Source of the DNA: Pohlia nutans
Lineage: Eukaryota > Streptophyta > Bryopsida > Bryales > Mniaceae
Direction of reading: 5' to 3'
Length of the DNA stretch: 64,000 nt
NCBI GenBank assembly: GCA_022496805.1
Contig: CM040101.1
Span: 1,738,501-1,802,500, forward strand
This document shows positions 11,134-24,052 of this stretch, piece after piece. The position numbers and the translations under genes are program-made. Positions within the stretch are counted from its first letter, which is position 1; each line of letters begins with the position of its first letter. Under the pieces are notes generated by a model. The model had not been told where the DNA came from. It did no database searches and saw only the letters and a program-made list of their open reading frames with translations.

Positions 11134-11365
11134 GTCCTAAATTGCACCAAGGATTCATGGTTTTGAAGTGATAAATTCAATTGATTATATTGCTAAAAAA
11201 ATGTAATTTAGAAGAAAATTGCATTTGTTGGGCTTAAGAATAGTTCAATTTGGAAAAAAAGAATTTCGCATAGTACCTACTAAAAAATGTTGTAAAAAAA
11301 ATTTAAAAAAATTAAAAACAAAAACATGAGGCTCAATTTATGGTTCTTGGTCCATAAGGGGTTAA
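11130..11365 (-). mobile_element. TTAA element, family A, third of an abutting series
   Basis: Starts TTAAGTCCTAAATTGCACCAAGG, contains GATTCATGGTTTTGAAGTGA, and ends TTGGTCCATAAGGGGTTAA. Orientation is opposite to 167-406. Confidence 0.75.
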
Positions 11366-14000
11366 GAATTGAGTGTAGTTACTATTATTAAATTGAATAA
11401 TATTAATGTAGTTAAATTATCATGTAGTATTAGCTAAAGATAATTATCATGTAGTTAGACAATAGTATGAATTAAATGTAGTTTCTTTACATTCATTGTT
11501 CTATTTAGTGTATGATACACTATTTCGTAGTTATATAAAATAATAAAAAGACCATGAATTAGTGTTCCTAATGACGAACATTGTATTAAACTTTGGATCT
11601 CCTTTTGTTTAGCTACTGTTGATCACACTATAATATGCCACATGAAGTTGCATACAAATGTGATAATTAGGAATTTAACAAATGTAAAAAGTGTTGTAAA
11701 CTAGCTACTATAACATTCTTTAGCAGCCCACTATTCACCCATGGGAATCAACATCCTAAACCAAGATAGTAGCAGGAATCGTAATCTTTTGGAGAATCAA
11801 AGCCATTTTTAGCTAAAGATGGTTTGGCAGCTCAACAAATTTATGTTTTTTAATAGTTTCTACATATTTTACATCGTCAATTCCCTATTTAGATGTTGAT
11901 TCTCTGCACAAGAAAAAAAGTGAGCTACAGTATTAGCTAAAGAATGTTGTGACCTTCATCAAATTTGAAACCTTATATACTTTCTTATTAATTATGTCAT
12001 ATTTTCATGCAACGCTATATTGTCACAATATTACAAAGCTATATATAATCATGTGCATTTTGATGCATGTACCATTAAAGAAGTTTGAATGTATTGTACT
12101 ATAATTGTAGGTTGATAGTTGGTTCAACACTACAGTAATGTGATGAATAATTATTGCTTTTGGAAAACCTCATTTCAATACTATGAATATTCTTCTACTC
12201 TAAACCACACTAATTTTTTTTGAAAAAGACTCCATTTTTCATTTTTCATTTTTGAATTAATTTATGTGTTGCCATATATCAAGCTGCAATAATATCACAC
12301 AATTCAATCCCCAAGGAAAATCCAATTCCGACAACATGCAAATTTCAACATTTGAAATTTTTGACAATGTGTTTGTAATCATTATAATAATGTATGCCAT
12401 TTAATCATCACATATCTAGTGTTGGTTTGACGTCAGTTACCAATGAAACTATGAACCATAGATTTTAATCTTCCTACACAACATCCAAACAATACATATT
12501 TAAGTTCTTCCAAATCTCCTTGCAATTGCTAAAAGGAATCAATGAAAAATTTCATCAATCTAATAATAAGAATTAGATTGAATACAAAATGTATTTGTTC
12601 TAATTTTTCCAACTATATTTCAAATATTTTCTTTGAATCAATAATTCTTTATCCTAGAAATCACCAAGGACAAGATATGAAACGTATTTATGTGGAATGC
12701 AATTTGGCAAAAGAACCTACAATATCAAAACAAATTATTTAAATATTAAGAGTCATAATTAGTGTGGGTTCCTGAAAAGTTAGGTTTTCATAATCTTCAT
12801 TACTTTTAAAGATGACCAATCACTTTTAAAAACCAAGGTCTTTACAAAAAACCATCTAAGGGGACAAGATTGTGAACATCTTCTTTTTTTCTACACTCCA
12901 TTCCATGGATTTTTGTGGATCTCTTTAGTGACTCTCCTGCCGTTTTCATGTGCAATTCATAACCTCTTACAATGTTTGCTCTTGCCAGTAGAGAATATAC
13001 CTATGTGTAGACAAGTAAATTAAAATTGACTCAAGCCATTGGCTTCTCAACTCTTGAATTTTTTTATTAGACTCTTTATATTCTTGGGCAAAAGATGATT
13101 ATTAAAAATGGTGAAGAATTTTTTGTTTGAGTAATCGAGTCTTCTGCCACAACTTGGATAAAGGTCATAAAAAATTCAATCCAGTTGTATACAAAGTCAA
13201 CCCAATTGGTTTGGAGGTTGGCTCCAAGGTCACATTAATTTAATAATCGATTGAGATCCGTTTCTCCCATATCTAAAGGCATGTAGGCCAAGAAGTGGAG
13301 GCTATGGTGATGAAAAAGAGAAGGAAACTATAGAGAAGAGAAGGCATGAAGATCGGCTGTTGGATCCTGCTTCCATCCTATGGTTCACCCTACTTCAAGA
13401 ATGATAATTTATTCAAAAATTTATATTTTATTCCAGTTTAACAACAGTCCCAAGGTGACGAGTTGGGTTTCCTTTCTTGTATGAATCAATTCTTAAAACT
13501 TAGGCCATATCATATCCCCTCTTTTTTTCCATATTTTATTCCAACTTCATTTCTACTCCTTTCTTCCAAGTATAGCACCTCAGACTGATGTGCTTCAAAA
13601 TCGCTACTCGATTGGTTTAGACACCCAAGAAATAACCTCCAAGCAGCACGTAAAGCGGGCCTAAGTTTTCATCAGGAAGTGACACGTGTCTAAACTCGCA
13701 TTTGAAAACATATACCAAGTTCCCGTCTTAATAATAATAAGTTAGCAAACAAACTGGATTTACACAATGACACAAACATGACCTGGAGCGATTTGCCATT
13801 ATGTCAAGCCAGCTAAGGTCCCATACCCCATTGGCCCAATCACGAACTGCAAAATAAAATAAAATAAAGTTTCTAGGCTCATGCAATGACCAAAATCTAG
13901 GAAGGGAATCCAAAACTGCCAAGTGTCGTGTTTTCATAGGTCGTCTACGGTAGTACCTCCCGCCGATATAGGGCGAGGACGCATTGGTAATTACATATCA
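11366..14000. other. Long AT-rich intergenic stretch
   Basis: I see no gene, no clear repeat pair and no terminal inverted repeats here. Open frames such as 12542-12742 are short and A/T-driven. Confidence 0.5.
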
Positions 14001-14614
14001 GGGTGAAAGCACGAAAAAGTGTACCACCTCTAACTATTATGACCATTCAACAATGCAGGGTTCAAAAATACATTATAAATTTGAATTTTGTAAAAAATTA
14101 AATAACAATAAAATAAAACACCTATTGTTTTATAAAGTCTTCCAAAAAAATTTCAGAAAATGATCGTCAATAAGTAGTTATAAATTTTTTATTGACTTAG
14201 AAGTGGCCAAAATTGAAAAAGTAGTTACGTACAATCAACAAAGTTGAAATAAAACAAGCAAAATGTATATCAAAACATATTTTTTTCAACTTTCTTTTTG
14301 GACAAGGACCTTAATTCTATTATTATCTCAAAGGTCATAAAAATGATATTTATGTTGAGTGTATTTAAGGCCATCAATATTGCAACCGAGATTGGATTTA
14401 GGCATTCATTTTCCAACACTACTTTTTGTAAACTTTTTTGAAAATTTTGCTCTGAAAATTTGGGTTCAAGTACCTATAAGTACTCTAGAGGACTTCATGA
14501 AATTAAAACCAAAATACAATATATTTTGATATAAATTTATGGCCTTTAACCAAAAAAATCATGATTTTAGTATAGCAGACTAACTTTTTGGTACAGTTTT
14601 TTGTGCTTTCACCC
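14001..14614 (+). mobile_element. Family M element with 4-bp duplication ATCA
   Basis: 614 bp. The left end GGGTGAAAGCACGAAAAAGT and the right end TTTTTTGTGCTTTCACCC are about 25-bp imperfect inverted repeats extending to GTACC. ATCA flanks it at 13997-14000 and 14615-14618. It shares CACTACTTTT(T/A)GTAAA and other interior stretches with 44264-44851. No coding capacity seen; superfamily not assigned. Confidence 0.8.
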
Positions 14615-15610
14615 ATCATAACCGAGTAATTGGGAAGATTGTCGGTCCTTGGTTCAATATTGAAGTGTGATAGTCAAGTTCGGTTGCTTGTACTACTTGG
14701 GCTAAATCTAACAGCAGCTTCCATGGTTTCAATGTGCTTGCAAATGTGCCCGCCTACCATTCAATGTCCAATTAATCAATTGGGTCAAGGGTTGTACATG
14801 GGTACTGTAGATATCGGTACTACTACTCCATTCAAATGAAAGGTATTAACTGTGCGTACATCAATCATTCCTTGATTACCTCTCCGTAGAGAAAGCTTAT
14901 GAACTACTATTACAATGATAGAGCCCAAGTATAACATTCTTGAGTTGCCTTTCCTTGGTCCCTTTTCGATACGGTGGAGGCATCATTCCTCAACAGTAGA
15001 AATGATGCTTCTAAAGTAGTATTGTAAACTTTTAATTTAAGAAATTTTCTGTAGGCCAGGGACTAAGCCAATGAAGCTCAAGCAGGGATGTGGGACTTTG
15101 AACAAACAAACTCTTGATATATGTCGGTGGATAAAATAAGTGTTGGAGTTCTGAGCAAATTCAATGTTGATAAAGATTTGTAGTAGCATTGTAAACCTTC
15201 GATTCAAGATTTTTACTATAGAAACAAGCCAAAGCCAAGACAATTTTAAAAATGTTATGAAAAAAAATCAATGACAATAAAGACGAGGTAAAATGAGAAT
15301 TGAAAAAAAAATAGTAGTTGAAAGGGGGAGCAAGAAAATGTGCTTGAGAAAAGATGTACACCAAAACTCTTTTACGTCATCCCTTTGGTAACCAACGTAC
15401 ATGAACTTAGAATTTGACATGTGGAAAGTATTCAATCACATGTGGAAAGTATTCAATCACATGTGTACAGAATGGCAAATATTTTGTGCATATACTAGAA
15501 TGTGATATTGGAAGGTGTGGTAATAACGAGTTCAGAAACAAATATTATAAATATTAGATTGCATGATGCAGCAATGACAAGGCCGGGTGGGCACACTACC
15601 TATCATATAC
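14615..15610. other. Intergenic stretch with a 21-bp duplication
   Basis: CACATGTGGAAAGTATTCAAT occurs twice in direct tandem at about 15417-15459. Otherwise there are only short open frames without motifs. Confidence 0.45.
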
Positions 15611-15623
15611 ATGTAGTATCGGT

Positions 15624-15786
15624 ATAAGGTACACCAACATACTATCACAGACCATGTTTCCAATTCTACCCTCATGTTAGTACCCACGATTGGCATTTTT
15701 GGGTTGAAATGTACACCACTTAAACATGAGGGTCTAACGTGGGGTGAAATTGGAAACATGATGGTAATAGGTTGGTGTATCTTACA
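15624..15786. mobile_element. Small MITE-like inverted repeat
   Basis: About 160 bp. The left arm ATAAGGTACACCAACATACT..CATGTTTCCAATT is mirrored by the right arm AATTGGAAACATGATGGTAA..TTGGTGTATCTTAC, with a central ACCCTCATGTTA/AACATGAGGGT pair. The folded arms cover most of the element. Superfamily unknown. Confidence 0.6.
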
Positions 15787-15939
15787 TGCAATTCCTGCTT
15801 GAAAGACTTGAACCCTTCTCTGTATGTACACCTAGTAATCTGTACATTAAGACAAGTTGTTTGATTGTTTGTTTGTTTAGTTGTTTTGTTACGTTGAGAT
15901 CTCGCAGACTGTGCGTCCGCTGTCTGCGTTCTTGGTATC

Positions 15940-16215
15940 GTCCGAAAGCTCTCAACTAGAAGGGATGCACGGAGTTTGTTTCGTGGTGTTTGAACATATG
16001 ATGTGAAAGTTATGGATTTTCAATCAAATATCATCATTGTATATTGAATTAAATTATAAAAATGGAATATGAGAGTATTTTTAATGTCATTATTGACATC
16101 ATCGGAAAGCTCTTGATGAATAGGGGTGCAGTGAAGTTGATTTGTGGATTTTAAACCTACGGTGTAAAAGTTTTGGATTTTCAATCAAATTTTGTCACCG
16201 TAAATTGAATTCAAA
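15940..16215 (+). repeat. Diverged two-copy tandem repeat
   Basis: Unit 1 (about 15940-16055) and unit 2 (about 16098-16208) share CATC.GAAAGCTCT, GGATTTTCAATCAAAT and T.TA.ATTGAATT in the same order with moderate divergence. Not recognised as coding. Confidence 0.6.
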
Positions 16216-16608
16216 TTTGAATAAATTATTCTAAAAAGAAAAAGTGAAAAAAAAGCACGGAGAACATGGGAACCCACAGGTACACGGGGAGATGGAGAAC
16301 ACGGGGAACATTTGGGCCAATGGCACAGAGCCACACTAATAAATTATTATTATTTTTTGATGTGGGACCTGGAACAAAGTAGTAGTAAAAACTTCAAACT
16401 CGTTAAAAAGCCACCTTGAATAAAGTGTGTGTTCCTCCCACCCATGGTTCAATGTTCACCGGACAAAGAACAAGTGGTGCATGAGTACTTCCCCCTCTTG
16501 AAGGTAGACACCCATAACAAACAAACTCTTAATGTAAGTCGGTCCACAAAGAACGGGAGTTCCTTATCTCTTTTGGGGTCAATGCAACAAGGATCTCATT
16601 TGAACCCC

Positions 16609-16686
16609 ATCCACCCACCCATCCATCCATCCATCCATCCATCCATCCATTCATTCATTCATCCATCCATTCATCCATCCATCCGT
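16609..16686 (+). repeat. (CATC)n microsatellite
   Basis: A run of CATC and CATT units from CATCCACCCACC to CATCCATCCGTTG. It lies inside an open frame that has no other support. Confidence 0.85.
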
Positions 16687-16689
16687 TGC

Positions 16690-18942
16690 CGTGCACAAGG
16701 CCCTTTTACAAATCAAAATTATGAAATTCAGCCGTTGTCCATGGCCAAATTCAAGGGGTCCTCTAGGCATGCACCAATGGCAAGTGGCCAAGTGGCCAGA
16801 GCCTTCAAAAAGGGTCCTTTTCCATACTTACAGAAGGTTCCCTCCTTCCCACCGACGTTCTTACCATATTAGGATCTGACCAAGTTTCACATTTATTTAT
16901 TTTAATTATAAATATAGGTAAGTTTCCACTTCAGGAAAACCAAAAAAATATGCCTGAAAGCTCTTCTAGAACTACCCAATAATAAACGATGTGATTCCAT
17001 TCACACCACTATGTATAATTTTACAGGAATATTGCTATGCCCCCCATTGATTTGGGGAGCCAGTGAATCCAGGGAGGGTTTAGAGCACGGGCAAGAATAA
17101 AATCACAGCCAAATTGCCCAAGCTCCACTAATTCAAATTCATGTAAGCTGAGATTTTGCACGGGGATTCACTCCTCGCCGGATTCATGGAATCATGATTG
17201 GAGGCGAGAAATTGAACATTAGAGTGAGCGAGCGTGTGTGCGGGCATAGATTTGCCATCATCATGGAAAAGAGGACCGTATCAATGGTGTTGTTTGATGG
17301 TACTCTTCTCCAAGAGCCATCCATGGGTCACAATCAGTTTATACAAAGCTAATACGTCTCTTCTGCTGATGAGTGAGAGAGGCATTTTCGTAAATAACTT
17401 ACAATCGTTAGTTCGTTATTTATTGGCTCTGACCGTAGGGAAGAGGCATTGCGGGAACACTCATTTTTTGGGGCTAAATACCACTGTAGCAAATATATTC
17501 CGTCCATGATTCCACTCAAATGCATTCTCGTCCTTCTTCACCCATTCTATTCCGGTCAGAGCTCCTGGTAGCGTGGCTGCTTGTTTTTTGAAATAAATGA
17601 CACACATTTCATTGCAAGAACAAAATATACATCACCAAAACCAGACGGGAACACCGCCGGCGAGAGAAAGAAACCAGTTAGTTAAAGTTACCAATATTGG
17701 GCTTGTGAGAGCTCCAGCTAACTTTCATGCCGGTCCTACTGGCATTAGTTCGTTATCCTTAGCTGCATGCTGATTCATAAACCGGCTTGTGATTTTTATT
17801 GTCTCCGCCCTACCAGGGGAGAGACCACGGAAACGTATTGTTTACAAGGAGTTACATGGATGGACGGTATAAACAAGACATAAAAGTAAATTTAGGGTAA
17901 ATACTAAGGCAAAGACTACGCGATTAGCTGCTTGTTGTTTTGAAACAAGTGGACATCAAATTTCATTAAATGAAAGGACAAAATTTATATTATGTTTGAT
18001 TTTAAAATTTATAAATAAAATAAAAATTAGTTCATTGTTATAGCAAGTAAACTCTGCTGTGATGTGGAAACGATTGTGCATTCTCCAATAATATTCCTGG
18101 TAACTTCCTTGAGATTGCTTTTATTTCACAAATATCACAAGGAACCTTGTCCAATTCTGTGGGAAGTAAACATTACTTCTAAAATGTTGTTTATAGCGAG
18201 TTTTGCAAGTGATTGTTCAAATTAGCAAGTGATTACCAAAAATTTACCACCATTCTTGTACCCATTATTGCCATGGTAATATGGTGAGGGTTCCTTGTGT
18301 ATAGTATGGAAATTGACACTTTGAACCTTATACATGGGCATTTAGGGGTTAAAGGCATTTGGGGGTTAAAGATAACTCAAATATATGGTATATATTAGGC
18401 CCCCATCAATTGTTGTTTTCACACACAATGACCCAAATTCTTAGCTTGTCTAATTTCGTGTTGTCTCTATGTACTATCAGCAACAAGTCATTGAATATGA
18501 CCATGATCTAAATTGCTACGAAACAATTGTTCGAGTTTCTTCTAGTTTGTTGAGCAAGTCTTAACCCCTAAAGGACCTTCACTATGTATCTAAAACTAAA
18601 CTCCAAAAATTGTGAAAATGAACCCCCTTGAAGTAAAACGTGATTATAAGCAAATCTAATCCTTTTTGCTTCAATCCAACTGTACAACATTCAAGCTAAC
18701 TTTGAATATAAGTAGTAAACCAATATTCAACCATTGAAAGTCCGCCATTAGTAAGATTATACCATCCAATGCTAATTGGTTTAGTTTTTTTTAAACATGT
18801 GGCACTAGAGTGAAACAAACATTATAAAACTCCCAATAACACTTTCATCTAGATTTCAGATGAAGTCATCACAATTAAATGAAAATGTAATCAAATGAAT
18901 GAATATTTTACAATAAAGGAATGCGTTTTTGGTCCAGACTTA
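16690..18942. other. Intergenic stretch, no gene supported
   Basis: Between 17570 and 18000, GCTGCTTGTTTTTTGAAATAA..ATTTCATTGCAAGAACAAAAT and a later GCTGCTTGTTGTTTTGAAACA..ATTTCATTAAATGAAAGGACA look like two copies of one repeat. Lone termini of TTAA elements occur at about 18340-18366 (TTTAGGGGTTAAAGG) and 18561-18576 (TTAACCCCTAAAGGACC), with no matching partner ends. Confidence 0.4.
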
Positions 18943-19332
18943 AGGTAGGATGTCCTAAAACCACCACCTCCCCCAATTATGACATGTAGACTTTTCTTGG
19001 GGCCACCACAGTTGAGACCTAAAACCACCAATTTCACTATTGAAGGAGACCAATGGCACACCAAGAAATAGTTGGTGGTTTTGGGTTAGCTCATGAGCGG
19101 AATTAGGAACAACAAAGTGTGAACATGGGGGAACCTAGAGGTTTGATTTGGGTCGCAGGTTACTTTCCACTTTGGAATTTTGTATAAAATTAACAAATGC
19201 GAATTAGATGTTGCAAATTTTTGCAATCCTCATCAAAACCTATTTCGAATGCGGTCATATATTTTTTTCGAATTTAGGACTGCCAGAAATAGTCCAGATT
19301 GCTTAAGTTGGTGGTTTTAGGACAATCAACCT
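18943..19332. mobile_element. Family O element with TA flanks
   Basis: 390 bp with ends AGGTAGGATGTCCTAAAACC and GGTTTTAGGACAATCAACCT, flanked by TA at 18941-18942 and 19333-19334. The same termini bound 33193-33544. The TA target suggests a Tc1/mariner-type element, as inference. Confidence 0.75.
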
Positions 19333-20940
19333 TAATTCTTTTTGTAAATAATTTTGCTTTCCGGCTGTATTTCTCCAACTTAAAAAAAAGCTTTTGTCCA
19401 CCTCATTAGGAGTTGGTTGCTTGTTTCAGAGGACAGCTTCTGACAATCAAACAAGGTAGTTCTATCAAAACACTGTAATTCAGAGTTGACGTTTAGGATG
19501 CATCAGACATCCCTCAAGACGTCTTCATCTCTGTATTATCACATGACCGACAATAATTGCTGTAAAACATGTTACTAGACAGGTGAGTAGATTGATTTCA
19601 TAACGCCTTCAAATCAGGACCAGCAATCACACCAAAATGCAAAAATTATGTGCCATGGTGTCAAAACCGCATAGGTGGGATGCATGAGTTAAATGTCACC
19701 ATCCCATATCATTCCCATAGTAGCTCGTTGGGTATGGGAATTTGAAATCCCCACCTCCAATTTGCAATGCAAAAATCTTATTGCAATTCCTATGCATGCG
19801 GAGGTCGTAGAAGAACTCGAGGTTGGATCTTTCGGAAAAATACATGTATTCAATTGTTATGACAAATGATGATTACACTCCTCATTCTAAATCTTGGATG
19901 AAGTCTTTTTGTTGTTGATTGAAAATAATAATAATAACAGTATTAAGTCGCACTATCAATCTTCTGTTTTTCTACAAATTACGATAATATTTTATAAGGT
20001 TGGATGCAAACAAAAGGCGGTATTAATCTTTTGAATTAAAATAAGTGATTTTGTTTTCTCTTTCAATTTCTACTACAATCGATAAATTTTTATCTTTACA
20101 ATTCTAAATGGGTATCAATTTTTTCTTCCCTTTATTTATTGTACTACGATACAATATTTTCATCTTTTTAAGAAAAACGGAATTTTTGATCTTTTGAGGA
20201 GTACCCTCATCCATATTACTCCGTCCGTCCCATAATATATGTCTTGTAATTTTGCTTTGATAGACTTTGTAAAACAACAATTTCCAAATTGTATAAACAA
20301 AATGCATCAAGTAATTTGGGACAATTATTTTTCCTTCTCAAAAGCATAATCAATTATAGAGTAAAAAACTACATCCAAATCTCATATAGAATTCTATTAA
20401 AGAAATTAAAAAAGTTACCATTATAATTATATTGAAACATTGAGGTAAAAATTTTACTTTTAAGAATATATCATTATTGTAGTAATTTCAGAAAGAAAAA
20501 TAAGAATCAACGCATAATTGATTTTTTAAAATCTAACTGATATTAGTATGACCCACACTAATAAAGACCTTCGGCGGTATCAAATGAAAACGTTGGAAGG
20601 AAACGAGGGAGGCAAGATAAGGCGGCTGCTTAACTTATATGCTATTCAGTGGTGGTGAAGCCATAGCCAATTGCTACAACTTACCCAATAATAAAAATAA
20701 AATAAAAATTCCAGTAATTTTATTAAAAAAAAAAAACCCAAAACTCTACCGGAGACTAAGGGAGAACCCAACCTGTAAGAACACTCGCTGAGAACAAGGC
20801 CAATCTGGTGCCATAGGGACTAGAAAGGTCCACGTCTCCCGCCTCAGATATTTCGCCTACTGCCCGACAACCCCGTTCACACCGCAACCCCCATTTTCTC
20901 CAGTACTGCTCATCATCTGCTACTGTCTCTCTCACTCACA
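19333..20940. other. Intergenic stretch upstream of the Dof gene
   Basis: At 20219, CTCCGTCCGTCCCATAATAT preceded by TA looks like a Stowaway-type end. The adjoining GTCTTGTAATTTTGCTTTGAT matches, inverted, the interior of 40973-41462. I did not find its other end. The rest is AT-rich with no gene seen. Confidence 0.45.
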
Positions 20941-21220
20941 CATGCACACCACTCCCACTTCCTCTTCCTGTTCTTCGCATCGTTTCTTACAATTCATTCA
21001 CCCTCTTTGTTGCTGCGCAAGTCTGTTTTCGTTTCTATTCTTTCGGTGCTGCATGCCTGTTCATTCACCTGTTTCTTGTGTTGTGAAACATCGCTTTGTC
21101 GAATTTCGTTCCAGGAATTTGTAGGAGCTGATGATTCCGAGGGGTGAGGAGGCGCGTGTGAATGATTTCTGTATTTGAGTCGTGAGGTGGGGTGGGGGGC
21201 GGAGTGAACGAGGAGCAGCC
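20941..21220 (+). promoter_or_regulatory. Pyrimidine-rich leader of the Dof gene
   Basis: CT-rich sequence (CACTCCCACTTCCTCTTCC and similar) runs up to the ATG, as in many plant 5' leaders. No TATA box or start site can be fixed by eye. Confidence 0.35.
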
Positions 21221-22135
21221 ATGCAATTGCCGAGTGAGGTGCCGGATCAGCAGCAGCAGCAGCAGCGGGGAGGGAAGGCGCCTGAGTCGCCGGAGTCGCC
21301 GTCCAAGGTAGTGCGGGAGAAGCCGGTGAAAGTTTTGCCGTGTCCGCGATGTGAGTCTATGAATACCAAGTTCTGCTACTACAACAATTACTCGGTTGCG
21401 CAGCCGCGGCACTTCTGCCGGCAATGCCAGCGTTACTGGACCGCGGGCGGGACGCTACGGAACGTACCGGTGGGCGGCGGCTCTCGGAAGAAGAACCGGC
21501 ACCCGCGCGCGTTAAACGAGCCTTACTTGCAGCGTGGTAGTCCTCCGAGTACTTTTGGGACGATGCAGCAACAACAACATCAACAACCCGGAGGTCATTT
21601 CCAGCAGATGTTAACGCATGACCACAACATGGCTGGATTGTTTCCTGGATTCACGTATCAGCATCCTTATACCACCATGGATCCTGCTGCTGTTGAGTCC
21701 ATGCAACAAGGCGTTATGTATGGAACTGCTTCACACATGCATCACGTTCCGCCGTATTTCTTTCCGACACAAGCACAGGAAGGAGCTCATCCTCCTGCTT
21801 TTCCGAACGATGTGAAATCGGAGTTCTGGCAGCAGCAACCTGCGCCGCAGATGGTTGCTCCTAACAAGAGGTTTGAATCTTCCATGTTGCTCAACTTGGG
21901 TCTCAACAACCGACAGCAGAACAAGCCTCTGTGGGATCAATCTGATGTGAAGCCGACTGTGGAAGGAGCTCCGGTTATTGGAACGAAGAATGCTTCGCCT
22001 CCGCATGGCTCAAGTACGATTGAAGAGGAGGGGAGTACACCAACGAATGGATATTCTACCAGTGGCTATGAAGAAGGTGACGCTGTGAGTTCTATGTGGC
22101 ACAACCTTCACGACATGGACAACATCTTTAGTTGA
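21221..22135 (+). CDS. Dof zinc-finger transcription factor
   Basis: One uninterrupted exon coding 304 residues, from ATG 21221 to TGA. Upstream in-frame codons to 21182 lack an ATG, which fixes the start. A Q6 run lies at residues 10-15 and the Dof finger at about 41-92. The zinc ligands C41, C44, C66 and C69 have the family spacing CX2CX21CX2C, with the conserved core [23 protein letters not shown] and [15 protein letters not shown]. Dof proteins are plant-specific nuclear factors that bind AAAG cores in promoters. The rest is Q/H/P-rich low-complexity sequence, with a short ordered-looking C-terminal end ([12 protein letters not shown]). The [18 protein letters not shown] pattern lies between angiosperm subgroups, so I give no subgroup or target genes. 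Base composition is clearly more GC-rich than the flanks. Identification is very secure. Confidence 0.97.
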   Translation: MQLPSEVPDQQQQQQRGGKAPESPESPSKVVREKPVKVLPCPRCESMNTKFCYYNNYSVAQPRHFCRQCQRYWTAGGTLRNVPVGGGSRKKNRHPRALNEPYLQRGSPPSTFGTMQQQQHQQPGGHFQQMLTHDHNMAGLFPGFTYQHPYTTMDPAAVESMQQGVMYGTASHMHHVPPYFFPTQAQEGAHPPAFPNDVKSEFWQQQPAPQMVAPNKRFESSMLLNLGLNNRQQNKPLWDQSDVKPTVEGAPVIGTKNASPPHGSSTIEEEGSTPTNGYSTSGYEEGDAVSSMWHNLHDMDNIFS

Positions 22136-24052
22136 TAGATTGTTTCCAGCGACGATGCATTCTTTGGAGGGAGCCCGAGTATAGATGTATATTATAACCT
22201 CTCTTTTTTCTTTCTTTTTTTCTGTACATTTCCACCCGGATCATCACCTAGCCTCTTGGTTTTTTTTTTTTGTTCTTTCTTTTTGAGCTGTCTATGTAGG
22301 TAGGATTTGGTCCCTGTTAGGATTTGGACGTTGTGACTATCATTCCCAGACGGATTTGTGAATAGAAAACTGAGTGGCATTGACAATACGACAATACGAC
22401 ACCAACAACAACGCCGTGGCCTCTCTCCCTTGTGATAACCTGATTGTGTGTAATATACATAAGCGTCTTGTCTTCTCTCCATTGCATTTGTACATTTCAC
22501 TGTTTCTTCACGCATGCTTCTTGTTTCTTGCGTTTTGGGATTACAAGTTTGTTTCATTTTGGGATTACAAGTTTGTTACAGTGACAGGAAAGTAGTTCAT
22601 TGTGCACATTTCCACATTTTCAGAAGGTACACACTTTATACACAATTCACTGACTTAACTCTTGGTACATATAAGGGGTTGTCTTTTCTCCTGGTTTTCT
22701 GGAATAAGCTCGTTACAGCGACAGCAAAACGGTTAGCATAGTGTACATATTTTACTGACTATGAAAGGGTTTTTATTCCTTATCTCCTGGGATTTTCCAG
22801 TTGGGTCCTCTGCACTTGCAAAACAATTCGAATTACAAGGGCTTTTAGTAGTTTACAGTTCTTTTGAGAGTGCAAATGTTACGGAATCTGGGCCTTTTGA
22901 ACTTCGTTTCCAGAGTGCACATTTGACTGAATCTGGGATTACGAGGCCGCTTTTTGTTCACAGTTCTTCATTTGCAGAGTGCACATTTTACTGACTTAAT
23001 CTTGGATTTAAAGGTCTTTTAGTCAGACTGAGATTAAGCGTGGACAGGCATCCTTTCAAACGATGCTCCTCACCCGACAAGGGCTGTCTGACAGTACAGA
23101 TAGGAGGTCTCCCAACAAGACCTTTCTTCGTTCTACTACTGTACATTACAGAGGGCAGCCAGCGAGAGCTAGAAGGTGGAGCTCATGTCAGGCTTTTTCA
23201 GTTTTTCCAGAGCATAATCTGGGTCGGTATGTAACTACTTGCCCCACGCCATTATCATGCGTCCTGACATGATTCAATTCAATGGGAAGAGAACATTCAA
23301 CAAGGCTCTCTTTCTTGGCCAGCAAAGTAGGTTCCTCCCTTTGTAAAGCTGGCTCTGAGCAAAAGCCTGCACGAGCACACATAACGCCGTCCCTTGTCGA
23401 GCCCTGCTGCTCGTGAGTACTTGCTGGTACTACGACTAGCACCGGGAGTTGACTGCCGACTCAGCTCCTAGACTGGTTCGTAATGGACCGTATCATCATC
23501 AATCGCTTTTGGTTTGGGTACTACAATACACGGGGGTTAATTTGTTTGTACACATGGAATAAGGAAAGGTAGATTTCCGGTATCATCAGTTACTATCCTC
23601 TCGTGCACTTGCTTGCCAACCAAACTGCACAGCCTTAAATTGCTTCATTATGTTGGCAATGGTAGTACAAACTCACCTTGGCTGACAGACAGCACCGTGG
23701 CGTCAGAGCTCATATATTCCATCCAGCTATCCGTCCGTCCTTGGGTTCCTTTCCTAGGCAGCTTGCATTAGTACATTACTCACACAGTGTAAAAAGAGAC
23801 ACTTTAAGGAAATAGAAATCCGAAATTTATTGTCTGCCATGAGAAACCAACAGTTCTCAGAAACGGATTACATTATTTGGACAGCATCCCTACGTTACAC
23901 GTCACAAGTACACCCACCGTCATGAGGGCCCGATGGACATTTCATTGTCCCGGAAAACACATCAACGTTTTTCTTCCTACTGTGGGCTAATAAATCCACT
24001 GTACAACTAGGTAAGTGAGAGTACACTAGGTCGATTTCTCTAATGGTTGAGA
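22136..24052. other. Region between the convergent Dof and VPS37 genes
   Basis: It begins with a pyrimidine-rich Dof 3' tail. From about 22510 to 23010 there are degenerate repeats: TTTGGGATTACAAGTTTGTT twice with a 24-bp period, then several spaced GTGCACATTT..CTGACT(T/G)AA blocks. From 23040 to 24000 the sequence is GC-richer and unique, with short frames on both strands but no recognisable protein. Part must be the 3' untranslated ends of the two genes. Confidence 0.5.

Noticed and set aside
16429..16872. 147-codon open frame
   Set aside because: Its middle is the (CATC)n microsatellite and the rest shows no motif or splice context.
21065..21424. Minus-strand 119-codon frame over the Dof start
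   Set aside because: Shadow of the GC-rich Dof exon; Arg/Leu-rich composition typical of an antisense frame.
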